A stretch of DNA of 64,000 nucleotides, taken from assembly GCA_903871605.1 (NCBI GenBank), contig CAIQHF010000001.1, positions 1 through 64,000 of the forward strand, in the 5' to 3' direction. Shown here in pieces: positions 15,140 through 27,434 of the stretch. The stretch's first letter is position 1. Each line of letters begins with the position of its first letter. This stretch comes from an uncultured Sphingomonadaceae bacterium (GTDB lineage Bacteria > Pseudomonadota > Alphaproteobacteria > Sphingomonadales > Sphingomonadaceae). The notes beneath the pieces were generated by a model. That model searched no databases and was not told the origin of the DNA. It saw only the letters and a list, made by a program, of their open reading frames with translations. A program made the position numbers and the translations under genes.

Positions 15140-16111
15140 ATGCGGGTCGAGGCTTCGGTCGTGACCCGGCGGCTTGTTTCCCGCACCGCGCCGTCGGATC
15201 GTTCGTATCGTCGGCGCGTGGCCGCCTGCGTCGCGCCGATGCTGCTGCTCGCGCCGCTCGCCGGCTGCAACGAAGGCGTGCTCGATCCGCGCGGACCGGT
15301 GGGGGCCGCCGAAAAGCTGATCCTGCTCAATTCGCTTGGCGTCATGCTCGCGATCGTCATTCCGACGATCGTTGCGACGCTGGGCGTCGCCTGGTGGTTC
15401 CGCGCGTCCAACACGCGGGCGCATTATCGCCCCGATTGGGAATATTCGGGACGCATCGAGATGATCGTCTGGTCGATTCCGATCATGGTCGTGCTGCTGC
15501 TCGGCGGCATCAGCTGGGTCGGCAGCCACGATCTCGATCCGCCCAAGCCGCTCGAATCGACGATCAAGCCGATCACCGTCGAGGTCGTCTCGCTCGATTG
15601 GAAATGGCTGTTCATCTATCCCGACCAGGGCGTCGCCAGCGTCAACAAACTGGTCGTTCCCGCCGGCACGCCGATCACCTTCAAGCTGACCTCGGCGAGC
15701 GTCTGGAACAGCTTCTTCGTGCCGCAGCTCGGCACCCAGATCTATACGATGGCGGGGATGACGACCCGCCTCAACCTCATGGCCGACAAGCCGGGCATCT
15801 ATGCCGGCCTGTCCGCCCATTTCAGCGGGGATGGTTTTTCCGACATGCGTTTCAACGTCGATGCGCTGACACCCGCGCTGTTCGCCAGCTGGGTGGCGCA
15901 GACCAAGCGCCAGGGCCCGATGCTCGATGCCGCCGGCTACGGTGCGCTCGCGCAGCAGAGCAAGGCGGTGAGGCCGTTCGGCTATCGCGCCGTTGCGCCG
16001 GGCCTGTTCGACATGATCGTCGCGCAGAAGGCGGCACCGTCGGGCGCGCCGACCAGCGGCTACCCGACCGCGCAGGTCTCGCCGCGCAGCCCGAACGCGC
16101 AGGGGAAGTGA
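15140..16111 (+). CDS. cyoA: Cytochrome bo3 ubiquinol oxidase subunit II
   Basis: 323 residues as listed. The start is uncertain because ATG 15140 gives an unusually long signal sequence, and GTG 15218 or GTG 15161 could serve. A lipobox LAPLAGC shows lipid attachment. Two membrane helices follow, then a cupredoxin-like periplasmic domain with DWKWLFIYP and the [12 protein letters not shown] segment. The CuA-binding cysteines of cytochrome c oxidases are absent, as expected for a quinol oxidase. It is the first gene of cyoABCD; one base separates it from cyoB. Confidence 0.95.
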   Translation: MRVEASVVTRRLVSRTAPSDRSYRRRVAACVAPMLLLAPLAGCNEGVLDPRGPVGAAEKLILLNSLGVMLAIVIPTIVATLGVAWWFRASNTRAHYRPDWEYSGRIEMIVWSIPIMVVLLLGGISWVGSHDLDPPKPLESTIKPITVEVVSLDWKWLFIYPDQGVASVNKLVVPAGTPITFKLTSASVWNSFFVPQLGTQIYTMAGMTTRLNLMADKPGIYAGLSAHFSGDGFSDMRFNVDALTPALFASWVAQTKRQGPMLDAAGYGALAQQSKAVRPFGYRAVAPGLFDMIVAQKAAPSGAPTSGYPTAQVSPRSPNAQGK

Positions 16112-16112
16112 C

Positions 16113-18122
16113 ATGCTCGGCAAGCTGACCTTAGCCGCGATCCCGTTCGACGAGCCCATCCCGCTCGCCACCTCGGTGGTGCTGATCGTCGTGATCGGGT
16201 CGTTGCTGACCTGGATCACGGTGAAGGGCTATTGGGCCTATCTCTACCGCGAGTGGTTCACCTCGGTCGATCACAAGCGGATAGGCGTGATGTACTGCCT
16301 GCTCGCGCTGGTGATGCTGCTGCGCGGCTTCGCCGACGCGCTGATGATGCGTTCGCAGCAGGCGATGGCGATCGCCGGCGCGCCCGGCTATCTGCCCCCC
16401 GAACATTATGACCAGATCTTCTCGGCGCACGGGACGATCATGATCTTCTTCACCGCGATGCCGTTCGTCATCGGGTTGATGAACTTCGTCCTCCCGCTCC
16501 AGCTCGGGGTGCGCGACGTCGCCTTCCCGACGCTCAACTCGGTGAGCTTCTGGCTGACCGCTTCGGGCGTGCTGCTGATCAACGTCAGCCTTGTCATCGG
16601 CGAGTTCGCGCGGACCGGCTGGCTCGCCTATCCGCCGCTCAGCGAGCTCAAATATTCGCCCGGGGTCGGCGTCGACTATTATCTCTGGTCCTTGCAGATC
16701 GCGGGGGTGGGAACGCTGCTCTCGGGCATCAACCTCGTCACCACGATCCTCAAGATGCGCGCGCCGGGCATGACGCTCACCCGCATGCCGGTGTTCTGCT
16801 GGACCTCGCTCGCCTCCAACCTGCTGATCGTCGCGGCCTTCCCGATCCTCACCGCGACCTTCGCGATGCTGTCGCTCGACCGTTACCTCGGCTTCCATTT
16901 CTTCACCGACGATGCCGGCGGCAACTCGATGATGTACATGAACCTGATCTGGGCCTGGGGTCATCCCGAGGTGTACATCCTCATCCTCCCCTCGTTCGGT
17001 ATCTTCTCCGAGGTGATCTCGACCTTCTCGGGCAAGCCGCTGTTCGGCTATCGCTCGATGATCGCGGCGACGATGGCGATCTGCGTGCTGTCGTTCCTCG
17101 TCTGGCTGCACCATTTCTTCACCATGGGCGCGGGCGCCGACGTCAACGCCTTCTTCGGCATCACCACGATGATCATCGCGGTGCCGACGGGCGTGAAGGT
17201 CTTCAACTGGCTGTTCACCATGTATGGCGGGCGCGTGCGCTTCACCGTGCCGATCTGGTGGTCGCTGAGCTTCATGGTGACCTTCGTGATCGGCGGCATG
17301 ACCGGCGTTTTGCTCGCGGTGCCGCCCGCCGACTTTGTGCTGCACAACTCGCTGTTCCTGGTCGCGCATTTCCACAACGTGATCATCGGCGGCGTGCTGT
17401 TCGGCGTGTTCGCGGGCTATACCTACTGGTTCCCCAAGGCTTTCGGCTTCACGCTGCACGAGGGATGGGGCAAGGCCGCGGTGTTCTGCTGGACGCTCGG
17501 CTTCTATCTCGCCTTCATGCCGCTCTACGTGCTCGGGCTGATGGGCGCGACGCGCCGGATGCAGCATATCGACGACCCGAGCTGGACGCCGATGCTGTAC
17601 GTCGCAATGGTCGGCGCGCTGGTGATCGCCGCGGGCATCCTCTGCCTCGTCATCCAGCTTGTCGTGTCGATCCGCGACCGCGACAATCGCCGCGATCTGA
17701 CCGGCGATCCATGGGACGGCCGCTCGCTCGAATGGGCGACGCCATCGCCGCCGCCGGTGTTCAACTTCGCGGTGATGCCCAATGTCGAGGGTGAGGAAGC
17801 CTATTGGGGCATCAAGCGCACCGCGATCGAGCAGCAGCGCCTCGCCGACGAACCGCAATATGAGGCGATCGAGATGCCGCACAATTCCCCGACCGGCGTC
17901 ATCACCGCCTTCTTCGCCTCCGTGATGGGTTTCGCGATGATCTGGCATATCTGGTGGATGGTGATCCTGGGTGCGCTCGGCGCGTTCGCCACCTTCGTGT
18001 GGTTCGCGTGGCGCGACGAGGACGAGTATGAAATCCCCGCCGAGGAGGTCGCGCGCATCGACCGCGAACGCCGCCGCGTCCGCACCGAAGTGCTGCTCCC
18101 CAGCCTGAGCCGCCCGGCATGA
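16113..18122 (+). CDS. cyoB: Cytochrome bo3 ubiquinol oxidase subunit I
   Basis: 669 residues, very close to the E. coli protein throughout. This heme-copper subunit reduces oxygen to water and pumps protons. The quinol-site region ([12 protein letters not shown]) and the heme b histidine (HGTIMIFF) are present. So are the copper histidines (WGHPEVYI and WLHHFFT) and the two heme histidines in [24 protein letters not shown] forms the K-channel region. It overlaps cyoC by four bases. Confidence 0.98.
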   Translation: MLGKLTLAAIPFDEPIPLATSVVLIVVIGSLLTWITVKGYWAYLYREWFTSVDHKRIGVMYCLLALVMLLRGFADALMMRSQQAMAIAGAPGYLPPEHYDQIFSAHGTIMIFFTAMPFVIGLMNFVLPLQLGVRDVAFPTLNSVSFWLTASGVLLINVSLVIGEFARTGWLAYPPLSELKYSPGVGVDYYLWSLQIAGVGTLLSGINLVTTILKMRAPGMTLTRMPVFCWTSLASNLLIVAAFPILTATFAMLSLDRYLGFHFFTDDAGGNSMMYMNLIWAWGHPEVYILILPSFGIFSEVISTFSGKPLFGYRSMIAATMAICVLSFLVWLHHFFTMGAGADVNAFFGITTMIIAVPTGVKVFNWLFTMYGGRVRFTVPIWWSLSFMVTFVIGGMTGVLLAVPPADFVLHNSLFLVAHFHNVIIGGVLFGVFAGYTYWFPKAFGFTLHEGWGKAAVFCWTLGFYLAFMPLYVLGLMGATRRMQHIDDPSWTPMLYVAMVGALVIAAGILCLVIQLVVSIRDRDNRRDLTGDPWDGRSLEWATPSPPPVFNFAVMPNVEGEEAYWGIKRTAIEQQRLADEPQYEAIEMPHNSPTGVITAFFASVMGFAMIWHIWWMVILGALGAFATFVWFAWRDEDEYEIPAEEVARIDRERRRVRTEVLLPSLSRPA

Positions 18123-18817
18123 GCGACGCTGTGACGCGCGCGGATCACCATCCGCACCACGATCCGCACAAGCTCGGCCGTGCGCATGGCGGCGGGCATG
18201 GCCATCATGGCCCGGACACCAAGCACACGATCGGCGCCGGCGAGCATGGCCCGGCGAGCAAGCGGATCATCGTCGGCTACGGCTTCTGGATCTTCCTGCT
18301 CTCCGACATCATCATGTTCTCGGCGATCTTCGCCACCTATGCGGTGCTCCACGGCGCCACCGCGGGCGGGCCGACCAGCGCACAGCTGTTCGATCTCAGC
18401 AATGTCGCGATCGAGACCGGCTGCCTGCTGATCTCGAGCTTCATCTGCGGTCTCGCGATGATCGCCGCGCACGAGCGCCACATGTTGTGGACGCAGATCG
18501 GGCTGGTCTTCACCGGACTGTTCGGTCTCGCCTTCCTCGTGCTCGAGCTCCGCGAGTTCGCGGACATGATCGCGCACGGCGCGGGGCCGCAGCGCTCGGC
18601 CTTCCTGTCGTCCTTCTTCACGCTGGTCGGCTGCCACGGGCTGCACGTGACGGTCGGCCTGCTGTGGCTCGGCACGATGATGGCGCAGGTCTGGGCGAAG
18701 GGCTTCACCCAGCCGATCCAGCGCCGGCTGCTCTGCTTCAGCCTGTTCTGGCATGCGCTCGACATCATCTGGGTGGCGCTGTTCACCATCGTCTATCTGC
18801 TGGGAGCCGGCCAATGA
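18119..18817 (+). CDS. cyoC: Cytochrome bo3 ubiquinol oxidase subunit III
   Basis: 232 residues with a His-rich, cytoplasmic N-terminal extension (repeated HH and HG pairs over the first 45 residues) longer than in E. coli. Five membrane helices follow, with the family segments [20 protein letters not shown] and [18 protein letters not shown]. The structural subunit stabilises subunit I. The His-rich extension could bind metal ions, but this is a guess. Confidence 0.96.
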   Translation: MSDAVTRADHHPHHDPHKLGRAHGGGHGHHGPDTKHTIGAGEHGPASKRIIVGYGFWIFLLSDIIMFSAIFATYAVLHGATAGGPTSAQLFDLSNVAIETGCLLISSFICGLAMIAAHERHMLWTQIGLVFTGLFGLAFLVLELREFADMIAHGAGPQRSAFLSSFFTLVGCHGLHVTVGLLWLGTMMAQVWAKGFTQPIQRRLLCFSLFWHALDIIWVALFTIVYLLGAGQ

Positions 18818-19215
18818 GCAGCCATGATCAGGGCGTCTATGAGGAAGATCTGGCGCCCGGCGACGAGCACAGCCAGGTACTGGCGGGGGTCCGCGGCTAT
18901 GCCGTCGGCCTGATCCTCGCGACCGGGCTCACCGCGACCTCCTTCTGGGTCGCGGCGACGCACTCGCTATGGGGCCCGGGCGTGCCGATCGGCCTGTGCG
19001 TGCTGGCGATCGCGCAGATGGGCATCCATCTCGCCTTCTTCCTCCACATCACCACCGGCCCCGACAACACCAACAACGTGCTCGCGCTCGCCTTCGGCGT
19101 GCTGATCGTGTTCCTCGTCGTCGCCGGCTCGCTGTGGATCATGGCGAACATGAACGCCAACATGATGCCGATGCCGATGAACCAGATGACCAACCTGCAG
19201 ATGCAGCACGGCTAG
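18814..19215 (+). CDS. cyoD: Cytochrome bo3 ubiquinol oxidase subunit IV
   Basis: 133 residues from the ATG at 18814, which overlaps the cyoC stop by four bases. Three membrane helices and the QMGIHLAFFLHI segment mark the subunit IV family, which assists assembly of the copper site. The C-terminal tail is rich in Met and Asn. No cyoE (heme O synthase) follows, so heme O must be made by a gene elsewhere. Confidence 0.95.
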   Translation: MSSHDQGVYEEDLAPGDEHSQVLAGVRGYAVGLILATGLTATSFWVAATHSLWGPGVPIGLCVLAIAQMGIHLAFFLHITTGPDNTNNVLALAFGVLIVFLVVAGSLWIMANMNANMMPMPMNQMTNLQMQHG

Positions 19216-19250
19216 CCGCCGGTCGCCGGCGGAGCGCGCGGGGGGCGCGC
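19216..19250 (+). terminator. Hairpins directly after cyoD
   Basis: A perfect 7-bp stem with a 3-base loop (CCGCCGG-TCG-CCGGCGG, 19216-19232) starts at the base after the cyoD stop. A second GC-rich hairpin (GCGCGC arms) then ends in TTCTCC. A T tract is nearly absent; transcription probably stops or slows here. Confidence 0.45.
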
Positions 19251-19436
19251 TTCTCCGGCTGCGTATCGGGAGAGGCGCGCGATCAGGGAACTTGCGCGGG
19301 CGCCATCCTTTCCTTCCCGAGCAAGCGGACGCGGACATCGTCGCCCGCGCGCGTCGCAGCGGGAGATCGGGATGGGCGGGTGCCGAGCAGCGAGGATGAC
19401 GCAGCCCTGCTCGCCGGCGCGCCGGGGGCACGCCTG

Positions 19437-19880
19437 ATGCAGCTTCTATTCCTCGCCTTCGCGGTCATCGCCGGCATGACGAGCACGCTCCAGTCGGGCA
19501 GCAACGCGATGCTGCAGAAGGGGTTGCACGCGCCGCTCTGGGCGGCGGCGATCGTATCGGCGATCACCACGCTGGCGGCGTTGGCGGTCGCGGTCGGGGT
19601 CGGGGAGCGGCTCCCCTCGCTCGACGAGATCGCACGCACGCCGCGCCTCGCCTGGGCGGGCGGCCTGTTCGGCCTGTGCTTCGTGCTGGCGACGATCTAC
19701 GCGTCGCCGAAACTCGGCGCCGGGCTGTTCATCGCGCTGATCGTGACCAGCTCGACGGTGACGTCATTGCTGCTAGATCATTTCGGGCTGATGGGGTTCG
19801 CCGTCCGCGAGGCGCATGTCGGCCGGATCCTCGGTGGTCTTCTGATGATCGCCGGCGTCGCGCTGGTCGCCGCCTTCTAG
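19437..19880 (+). CDS. Half-size DMT transporter, YdcZ/DUF606 family
   Basis: 147 residues with about five hydrophobic helices. The start MQLLFLAFAVIAGMTSTLQSG and the later LGAGLFIALIVTSS and GRILGGLLMIAGV segments are those of the DUF606/YdcZ family of inner-membrane proteins. They are single-repeat members of the drug/metabolite transporter superfamily and probably act as dimers. No partner gene lies next to it, which suggests a homodimer. The substrate is unknown. Confidence 0.85.
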   Translation: MQLLFLAFAVIAGMTSTLQSGSNAMLQKGLHAPLWAAAIVSAITTLAALAVAVGVGERLPSLDEIARTPRLAWAGGLFGLCFVLATIYASPKLGAGLFIALIVTSSTVTSLLLDHFGLMGFAVREAHVGRILGGLLMIAGVALVAAF

Positions 19881-20044
19881 CCACTCGCCGGGCGCTGCCA
19901 TCGTCCCGTCGGGTGCGCGGCGTTTCGGCAATCTCCGGTTCACACGCCCGACCGCAGGAAGGCCGCACGACCTTGCGCCGGGGCGATGCTTTCGTGCCGG
20001 GCGTGATTAGGGTAAGAGCGCACAGATCCAACGAGGACGAGAGC

Positions 20045-20419
20045 ATGGCGGTTCGGGCAGTGGTCCGTCACGACCAGCCGGTGACGGCAGATGCGATCGA
20101 TCGCGCGCCATTCCAGTTGCGCGACGTCGGCGCCGTCGCCTTCACCCCGCTCGAGGAGCAGGTGATCGCGCTCGCCCTCACCGATCGGCTCGGCAGCATC
20201 GAGGCGCCGGGGCGGATCGAGCGGCTGTTCGCGACGCTGTTCGGTCTGCGCGCGCCGAGCCGCGCGCTCGCCGATCCCCGGCTCGAGACGCTGCGCCAGG
20301 CCGTCGTGGTCGCGCGGCATCGCCATCATCTCCCCGACGCGCAGGCGGCGGCCTTGCGCCAGGCGGGCTTTGCGCTTGCGCAGATCCGGATGATCGAGGC
20401 GCGTGCCGCCGCGGGCTGA
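20045..20419 (+). CDS. Conserved hypothetical protein
   Basis: 124 residues from the ATG at 20045, preceded by GAGGACGAGAGC. It has no membrane segment or signal peptide. The central part (VAFTPLEEQVIALALTD) and the end (LRQAGFALAQIRMIEA) look like helices of a small soluble protein. I recognise no family. It is convergent with the ScfR-type regulator gene, six bases away. Confidence 0.6.
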   Translation: MAVRAVVRHDQPVTADAIDRAPFQLRDVGAVAFTPLEEQVIALALTDRLGSIEAPGRIERLFATLFGLRAPSRALADPRLETLRQAVVVARHRHHLPDAQAAALRQAGFALAQIRMIEARAAAG

Positions 20420-20425
20420 GCGCGT

Positions 20426-21826
20426 TCAGTCGAAGCGATAGGGAACGACGTCGCGCCGCTCGGGATCGACGCGGATCGCGCGGCCCGAGGGTGGGAAGGC
20501 GCGCTGCTCGCAGCCCTCGCGCGGGCAGATCCGGCAGGAGACGCCGATCGGCGTCGCCGCATCGGCGCGTTTCAGATCGAGATGGTCGGCATAGACGAAG
20601 TCCGCCGCCTCGCCGACCTCGCAGCCGAGCGCGACAGCATAGCGGCGCGGCGCGCGCGCAAAACTGCCGCTTTCCTTGACCAGTCCCTTGGCGATCGAGA
20701 CGTAGCGCGTGCCCTCGGGCATCTGGCCGAGCTGGATCATCAGCCGGTCGGGGATCGCCACCGCCTCGTGCATGATCCACAAGGGGCACGCGCCGCCGAA
20801 CCGCGCGAACTGCAGACGCGTCGCCGAATGCCGCTTGGTGATGTTGCCCGCCATGTCGACGCGGCAGAAGAAGAAGGCGGTGCCGCGCGCGCCCGGCCGC
20901 TGCAGCGTCGAGAGCCGGTGGCACGCCTGCTCGAAACTCACCGCGAAGCGCCGCCGCAGCCGGTCGACATCGTGGCGGACGCGGCGCGCCTCGGCGCGGA
21001 ACGCCTCATAGGGCATCAGGATCGCGCCCGCGGCATAGTTGGCGAGCCCGACGGTGAGCAGCCGCGCCGCCTCGGGCGAGGGCAGCCCGGCGCGCGCCAG
21101 CACCGCGCCGATCTCGCCGGCAAGCTCGATCCGCGCGAGCTGGTGGGCGAGCTGGAAGGCGCGGCTTTCGGCGGGCTGCGCGGGATCGATCGTCAGCGTC
21201 CGCGCGGCGCCGTCGAAGGCGCGCAAGGCGACCCTCTCGCCGGTTGCCGCGCGCAGCGCGATGCCGTGCCGCGCGTGCAGCCGCTCGGCGAGCGCGGCGT
21301 CGCCGGGTTCGAGCGAGATGCCGATCGCCTCGGCCGCGGTGTCGATCACATCGACATAATTGCCCGCGTCGTGAAACCAGTCGCGCACCTCGTCCCACGG
21401 CAGCCGGGCGCCGCCGCCGGTGTCATAGGCGTCGTCGAGCCGCTGGAGCTGGTCCTCGGCGCGGCGCCAGGCGGCGTGCAACGCGACGAAACGGCGGGCG
21501 AGCCCGGGCTGCTGCTCGATCGCGCGGGCGAGCACGTCGGGGGCGGGGGGCGGCTCGGGCAGCACCGGCTCGGCGGCGGCCTCGGCGAGCCCGGCGAGCA
21601 GCCGAGCATCCTCATCCTCGTCGACGCCGATCCAGTCGGCGGGGAAGGCGGCGGCGAAGCCGAGCGCGACCGCGCTGGTCAGCGGCCGCCCGTCGGTCTC
21701 GATCTGCGAGAGATAGCTGACCGAGATGCCGACGCGCGCCGCCATGTCGCTCTGGCTCAGCTGCAGTCGCCGCCGCAGCGCGCGGACGCGCGCGCCGGCA
21801 TAGAGGCTGCGGGAAGGGCGGCGCAT
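20426..21826 (-). CDS. pccR: Short-chain fatty acyl-CoA regulator, ScfR/PccR type
   Basis: 466 residues. An N-terminal Cro/C1-type helix-turn-helix (about 11-65: [23 protein letters not shown]) is followed by an ImmA/IrrE-like region. There the metalloprotease HExxH is degraded to His-Gln-Leu-Ala-Arg, so it cannot be a protease. The C-terminal DUF2083 domain has a CRICPREGC cysteine cluster. In Rhodobacter sphaeroides the homologue PccR controls propionyl-CoA carboxylase in response to short acyl-CoA. Here the gene is divergent from pccB with only 112 bases between starts, which strongly supports the same role. Confidence 0.88.
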   Translation of the reverse strand: MRRPSRSLYAGARVRALRRRLQLSQSDMAARVGISVSYLSQIETDGRPLTSAVALGFAAAFPADWIGVDEDEDARLLAGLAEAAAEPVLPEPPPAPDVLARAIEQQPGLARRFVALHAAWRRAEDQLQRLDDAYDTGGGARLPWDEVRDWFHDAGNYVDVIDTAAEAIGISLEPGDAALAERLHARHGIALRAATGERVALRAFDGAARTLTIDPAQPAESRAFQLAHQLARIELAGEIGAVLARAGLPSPEAARLLTVGLANYAAGAILMPYEAFRAEARRVRHDVDRLRRRFAVSFEQACHRLSTLQRPGARGTAFFFCRVDMAGNITKRHSATRLQFARFGGACPLWIMHEAVAIPDRLMIQLGQMPEGTRYVSIAKGLVKESGSFARAPRRYAVALGCEVGEAADFVYADHLDLKRADAATPIGVSCRICPREGCEQRAFPPSGRAIRVDPERRDVVPYRFD

Positions 21827-21853
21827 CGTCTCCGCATATTCTACAAAGCGACC

Positions 21854-21884
21854 GTTCGCAACTTCACAAAACTACATTTGCCAA
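21854..21884. promoter_or_regulatory. Candidate ScfR operator between pccR and pccB
   Basis: The 112-base divergent gap contains three blocks resembling TTTGCAAA: TTCGCAAC (21855-21862), TTCACAAA (21863-21870) and TTTGCCAA (21877-21884). The first and last start 22 bases apart, about two helical turns. I recall a paired TTTGCAAA motif for R. sphaeroides PccR; the match here is degenerate. Confidence 0.4.
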
Positions 21885-21938
21885 GCGCCATGCGAGTGTG
21901 CAGGGCAGCGGCCGACCGCCGCCCGGGAAAGGAGAGCG

Positions 21939-23471
<1,533 letters not shown>

Positions 23472-23518
23472 GCACATTCGCCCGCGTGGGCGGAGGCCCA
23501 AGGCCCGACCGTCGTCAC

Positions 23519-23545
23519 TGGACCCCCGCCTTCGCGGGGGAACGA
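23519..23545. repeat. Single hairpin arm (B-like palindrome) between pccB and thiolase
   Basis: A 7-bp stem CCCCCGC/GCGGGGG with a CTTC loop (23523-23540) flanked by TGGA and AACGA. Its layout matches the B-family arms in bioB and after pccA. The thiolase ribosome site GAGGAA begins at its right edge. Confidence 0.65.
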
Positions 23546-23556
23546 GGAAATAGACC

Positions 23557-24747
23557 ATGACAAGCACCACCGATCCCGTCGTCATCCTGTCCTTCGCGCG
23601 CACCCCGATGGGCAGCTTCCAGGGCGCGCTCTCCGACGCCTCCGCGATCGATCTCGGCGCCGCCGCGATCAAGGCCGCTGTCGAGCGCGCCGGCGTCTCG
23701 CCCGACAAGGTCGATCGTGCCTATATGGGCTGCGTGCTGCCCGCCGGGCTCGGACAGGCGCCCGCACGCCAGGCGGCGATCAAGGCCGGCCTGCCGCTCT
23801 CGACCGAGGCGGTGACGGTCAACAAGATGTGCGGATCGGGGATGATGACCGCGATGATGGCGACCGACGCGCTCGCCGCGGGATCGGCCGACCTGATCGT
23901 CGCGGGCGGCATGGAGAGCATGACCGGCGCCCCCTTCCTGATGAAGAAGCACCGCGCCGGCGCGCGCATCGGCCACGACACCGTCTATGATTCGATGATG
24001 CTCGACGGGCTCGAGGATGCCTATGAGCCCGGCCGCGCGATGGGCACCTTCGCCGACGACACCGCGCGCGACTATCAGTTCACCCGCGCCGCGCAGGACG
24101 ATTATGCGATCGCCTCGCTGACGCGTGCGCAGGACGCGCAGAAGAGCGGCGCGTTCGATGCCGAGATCACGGCGGTGACGGTCAAGACGCGCAAGGGCGA
24201 GGTGGTCGTCGACAAGGACGAGCAGCCGCTCAAGGGCGATGCCGCCAAGATCCCCAATCTCAAGCCCGCGTTCAGCAAGGACGGCACGGTGACGGCCGCC
24301 AACGCTTCCTCGATCTCGGATGGTGCCGCGGCGCTGATGATGACGCGGCAGTCGGTCGCCGACGGCCTCGGCGTCAAGGCGATCGCCACCGTCGTCGCGC
24401 AGGCCGCCAATGCGCACGAGCCGTCCAAGTTCACCACCGCGCCCGTCGGCGCGATCGAGAAGGTGCTCAAGAAAGCGGGTTGGTCGGTCGGCGACGTCGA
24501 TCTGTTCGAGGTCAACGAAGCCTTTGCGGTGGTCGCGATGATCGCGATGAAGGACCTTGGCATCCCGCACGACAAGGTCAACGTCAACGGCGGCGCGACC
24601 GCGCTCGGCCACCCGATCGGCGCGTCGGGCGCGCGTATCCTCGCGACGCTGATCGCGGCGCTGCAGGCGCGCGGGCTCAAGAAGGGCGTCGCCTCGCTGT
24701 GCATCGGCGGCGGCGAGGCGACGGCGATGGCGGTCGAGCTCGTCTGA
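23557..24747 (+). CDS. Acetyl-CoA C-acetyltransferase (thiolase)
   Basis: 396 residues. Joins or cleaves acetyl-CoA units (acetoacetyl-CoA). All thiolase residues are in place: the acylated Cys92 in NKMCGSGM, the VNEAFAVV segment, the His of GGATALGHPIGASG, and the Gly-rich C-terminal CIGGGEATAM with Gly in place of the frequent second Cys context. Encoded inside the propionate block, it may act in branched-chain amino acid or acetoacetyl-CoA breakdown that yields propionyl-CoA. Its stop overlaps the epimerase start by one base. Confidence 0.93.
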   Translation: MTSTTDPVVILSFARTPMGSFQGALSDASAIDLGAAAIKAAVERAGVSPDKVDRAYMGCVLPAGLGQAPARQAAIKAGLPLSTEAVTVNKMCGSGMMTAMMATDALAAGSADLIVAGGMESMTGAPFLMKKHRAGARIGHDTVYDSMMLDGLEDAYEPGRAMGTFADDTARDYQFTRAAQDDYAIASLTRAQDAQKSGAFDAEITAVTVKTRKGEVVVDKDEQPLKGDAAKIPNLKPAFSKDGTVTAANASSISDGAAALMMTRQSVADGLGVKAIATVVAQAANAHEPSKFTTAPVGAIEKVLKKAGWSVGDVDLFEVNEAFAVVAMIAMKDLGIPHDKVNVNGGATALGHPIGASGARILATLIAALQARGLKKGVASLCIGGGEATAMAVELV

Positions 24748-25172
24748 TGAAGCTCGGGCGGCTCAATCATGTCGGCGTCGCGACGCCGTCGATCGACGCA
24801 TCGGTCGCCTATTATCGCGACGTGATGGGGGCGGAGACGATCGGCGCGCCGTTCGACATGCCATCGCAAGGGGTGCGGGTGTGCTTCGTCGATGCACCCA
24901 ACTTCCAGGTCGAACTAATTGAGCCGCTTGGCGAAAGCTCGCCGATCCATGGATTCCTCGCGAAGAACCCGGCGGGCGGGCAGCACCATATGTGCTATGA
25001 AGTGCCCGACATCCACGAGGCGAAAGCCTGGTTCGAAGGCAAGGGCGCGCGCGTGCTCGGCGAGCCGCGCATCGGCGCGCATGGGACGCCGATCTTCTTC
25101 GTCCACCCCAAGGACATGAACGGCGTGCTCACCGAGATCATGGAGACGCCGAAGCATGCGGCGGGGCATTGA
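24747..25172 (+). CDS. mce: Methylmalonyl-CoA epimerase
   Basis: 141 residues. Converts (S)- to (R)-methylmalonyl-CoA, the form used by the mutase. It is a glyoxalase-fold protein with metal ligands visible at His8 (LNHVGVA), His80/81 (GQHHMCYEV) and Glu130 (GVLTEIME). Length and motif spacing are normal. The position between thiolase and mutase completes the propionyl-CoA to succinyl-CoA route. Confidence 0.95.
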   Translation: MKLGRLNHVGVATPSIDASVAYYRDVMGAETIGAPFDMPSQGVRVCFVDAPNFQVELIEPLGESSPIHGFLAKNPAGGQHHMCYEVPDIHEAKAWFEGKGARVLGEPRIGAHGTPIFFVHPKDMNGVLTEIMETPKHAAGH

Positions 25173-25195
25173 TGCGCTTGCCCCGCACCCCTTTT

Positions 25196-25280
25196 CCGTT
25201 CGTGCCGAGCGAAGTCGGAACACTGCTAACGGGCGATATCCTGTGCTTCATGTCCCTCGACTTCGCTCGGGACGAACGGG
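25196..25280. repeat. A-family palindromic element upstream of methylmalonyl-CoA mutase
   Basis: Two inverted arms at 25196-25223 and 25251-25280 share CCGTTCGT-CCGAGCGAAGTCG-type sequence. The right arm is complete (ending CGGGACGAACGGG), the left more divergent at its end. The right arm runs into GGGGAG, which is the only plausible ribosome site for the mutase GTG at 25293. Confidence 0.85.
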
Positions 25281-25292
25281 GAGTGGCGTGTC

Positions 25293-27434
25293 GTGGCTGA
25301 TCTGAAAGACTGGCAGGTGGCCGCCGCCAAGGAGGTCAAGGGCAAGGACCTGACCTGGCACACCCCCGAAGGTATTGCCGTCAAGCCTTTGTATACGGCC
25401 GAGGATGTCGAGGGCATCGATCCTGGCCTCCCAGGCTCCGCGCCGTTCACGCGCGGCGTGCGCGCCTCGATGTACGCTGGCCGTCCGTGGACGATCCGCC
25501 AATATGCGGGCTTCTCGACCGCCGAGGCCTCCAACGCCTTCTATCATCGCAACCTCGCCGCCGGTCAGAAGGGGCTGTCGGTCGCGTTCGACCTGGCGAC
25601 GCACCGCGGCTATGACAGCGACCACCCGCGCGTGACCGGCGACGTCGGCAAGGCGGGCGTCGCGATCGACAGCGTCGAGGACATGAAGATCCTGTTCGAC
25701 GGCATCCCGCTCGACAAGATGTCGGTGTCGATGACGATGAACGGTGCGGTGATTCCGATCCTCGCCTTCTTCATCGTCGCGGGCGAGGAGCAGGGCGTGC
25801 CGCGCGACCAGCTCGACGGGACCATCCAGAACGACATCCTCAAGGAGTTCATGGTCCGCAACACCTATATCTATCCACCCGAGCCATCTATGCGGATCAT
25901 CTCGGACATCTTCGGCTACACCAGTCGCGAAATGCCCAAGTTCAACTCGATCTCGATCTCGGGCTATCACATGCAGGAAGCCGGCGCGACGCAGCTGCAG
26001 GAGCTCGCCTTCACCATCGCCGACGGGCGCGAATATGTGAAATATGGCGTCGCCTCAGGGCTCGACATCGACAAGTTCGCAGGCCGTCTGAGCTTCTTCT
26101 TCGCGATCGGCATGAACTTCTTCATGGAGATCGCCAAGCTGCGCGCCGCGCGCGTGCTGTGGCACCGCGTGATGACCGATCTCGGCGCCAAGGACGAGCG
26201 CTCGAAGATGCTGCGCACGCATTGCCAGACCTCGGGCGTGTCGCTGACCGAGCAGGATCCGTACAACAACGTTATCCGCACGACGATCGAGGCGATGGCG
26301 GCGATGCTCGGCGGCACGCAGAGCCTGCATACCAACGCGCTCGACGAAGCGATTGCGCTGCCGACCGATTTTTCCGCCCGCATCGCGCGCAACACGCAGA
26401 TCGTCATCCAGGAAGAGACGGGGATGACCAAGGTCGTCGATCCGCTCGGCGGCTCCTATTATATCGAGAGCCTGACGCAGGATCTGGTCGACAAGGCGTG
26501 GGAGATCATCGAGCGCGTCGAGGCCGAGGGCGGCATGGCCAAGGCGGTCGCCGCGGGCTGGCCCAAGGCGATGATCGAGGAGGCGTCGGCGGCGCGTGCC
26601 GCGCGCGTCGATCGCGGCGAGGACGTGATCGTCGGGGTCAACAAATACCGGCTCAAGGAAGAGGCCGAGATCGACATCCTCGACGTCGACAATGTCGCGG
26701 TGCGCGCGGGCCAGATCGCGCGGATCGAGAAGACCAAGGCGGCGCGCGACGAGGCCAAGTGTCAGGCCGCGCTCGATGCGCTGCGCGAGGGCGCGCGGGG
26801 TACGGCGAACCTGCTCGAGCTTGCGGTCGAGTGCGCGCGCTACCGCGCGACGCTCGGCGAGATCAGCCTCGCGATGGAGGATGTGTTCGGTCGCTACGGG
26901 ACCAATCCGACGCCGGTCAAGGGCATCTACGGTGGCGCCTATGGCGCGGACGCCCATTGGCAGCATTTGATCGACGGTGTGAACGCCGTCGCGCAACGCA
27001 AGGGGCGCAAACCCAAGATGTTCGTCGCCAAGATGGGGCAGGACGGCCATGATCGCGGCGCCAATCTGGTCTCGTCCGCATTCGGCGATCTCGGCTTCGA
27101 CATCGTCGCGGGGCCGCTGTTCCAGACGCCCGCCGAGGCGGTGGCGGTCGCGATCGAGGAGGATGTCGACGTGGTCGGCGCCTCCAGCCTCGCGGCGGGG
27201 CACAAGACGCTGATCCCCGAGCTGATCAACCTGCTGCGCGACAAGGGCCGGGGCGACATCAAGATCGTCGCGGGCGGGGTGATCCCGGCGCAGGATTATC
27301 AGACGCTCTACGATGCCGGCGTCTCCGCGATCTTCGGACCCGGAACCAACCTTGCGGACGCGGCCGCGGAGGTGTTGAAGCTGCTGGGACACAATATGCC
27401 GCCATCGGGCGTCGAGACGGAGAAAGCCGCGTGA
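25293..27434 (+). CDS. scpA: Methylmalonyl-CoA mutase
   Basis: 713 residues, a full single-chain mutase. It rearranges (R)-methylmalonyl-CoA to succinyl-CoA with adenosylcobalamin. The N-terminal TIM barrel starts with the conserved [18 protein letters not shown] region. The C-terminal cobalamin domain carries Asp584-x-His586-x-x-Gly in GQDGHDRG, the cobalt-binding motif, then SSLAAGH and GGVIP. The start is a GTG whose ribosome site lies in the preceding palindromic element. Its stop overlaps the bioB start. Confidence 0.96.
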   Translation: MADLKDWQVAAAKEVKGKDLTWHTPEGIAVKPLYTAEDVEGIDPGLPGSAPFTRGVRASMYAGRPWTIRQYAGFSTAEASNAFYHRNLAAGQKGLSVAFDLATHRGYDSDHPRVTGDVGKAGVAIDSVEDMKILFDGIPLDKMSVSMTMNGAVIPILAFFIVAGEEQGVPRDQLDGTIQNDILKEFMVRNTYIYPPEPSMRIISDIFGYTSREMPKFNSISISGYHMQEAGATQLQELAFTIADGREYVKYGVASGLDIDKFAGRLSFFFAIGMNFFMEIAKLRAARVLWHRVMTDLGAKDERSKMLRTHCQTSGVSLTEQDPYNNVIRTTIEAMAAMLGGTQSLHTNALDEAIALPTDFSARIARNTQIVIQEETGMTKVVDPLGGSYYIESLTQDLVDKAWEIIERVEAEGGMAKAVAAGWPKAMIEEASAARAARVDRGEDVIVGVNKYRLKEEAEIDILDVDNVAVRAGQIARIEKTKAARDEAKCQAALDALREGARGTANLLELAVECARYRATLGEISLAMEDVFGRYGTNPTPVKGIYGGAYGADAHWQHLIDGVNAVAQRKGRKPKMFVAKMGQDGHDRGANLVSSAFGDLGFDIVAGPLFQTPAEAVAVAIEEDVDVVGASSLAAGHKTLIPELINLLRDKGRGDIKIVAGGVIPAQDYQTLYDAGVSAIFGPGTNLADAAAEVLKLLGHNMPPSGVETEKAA

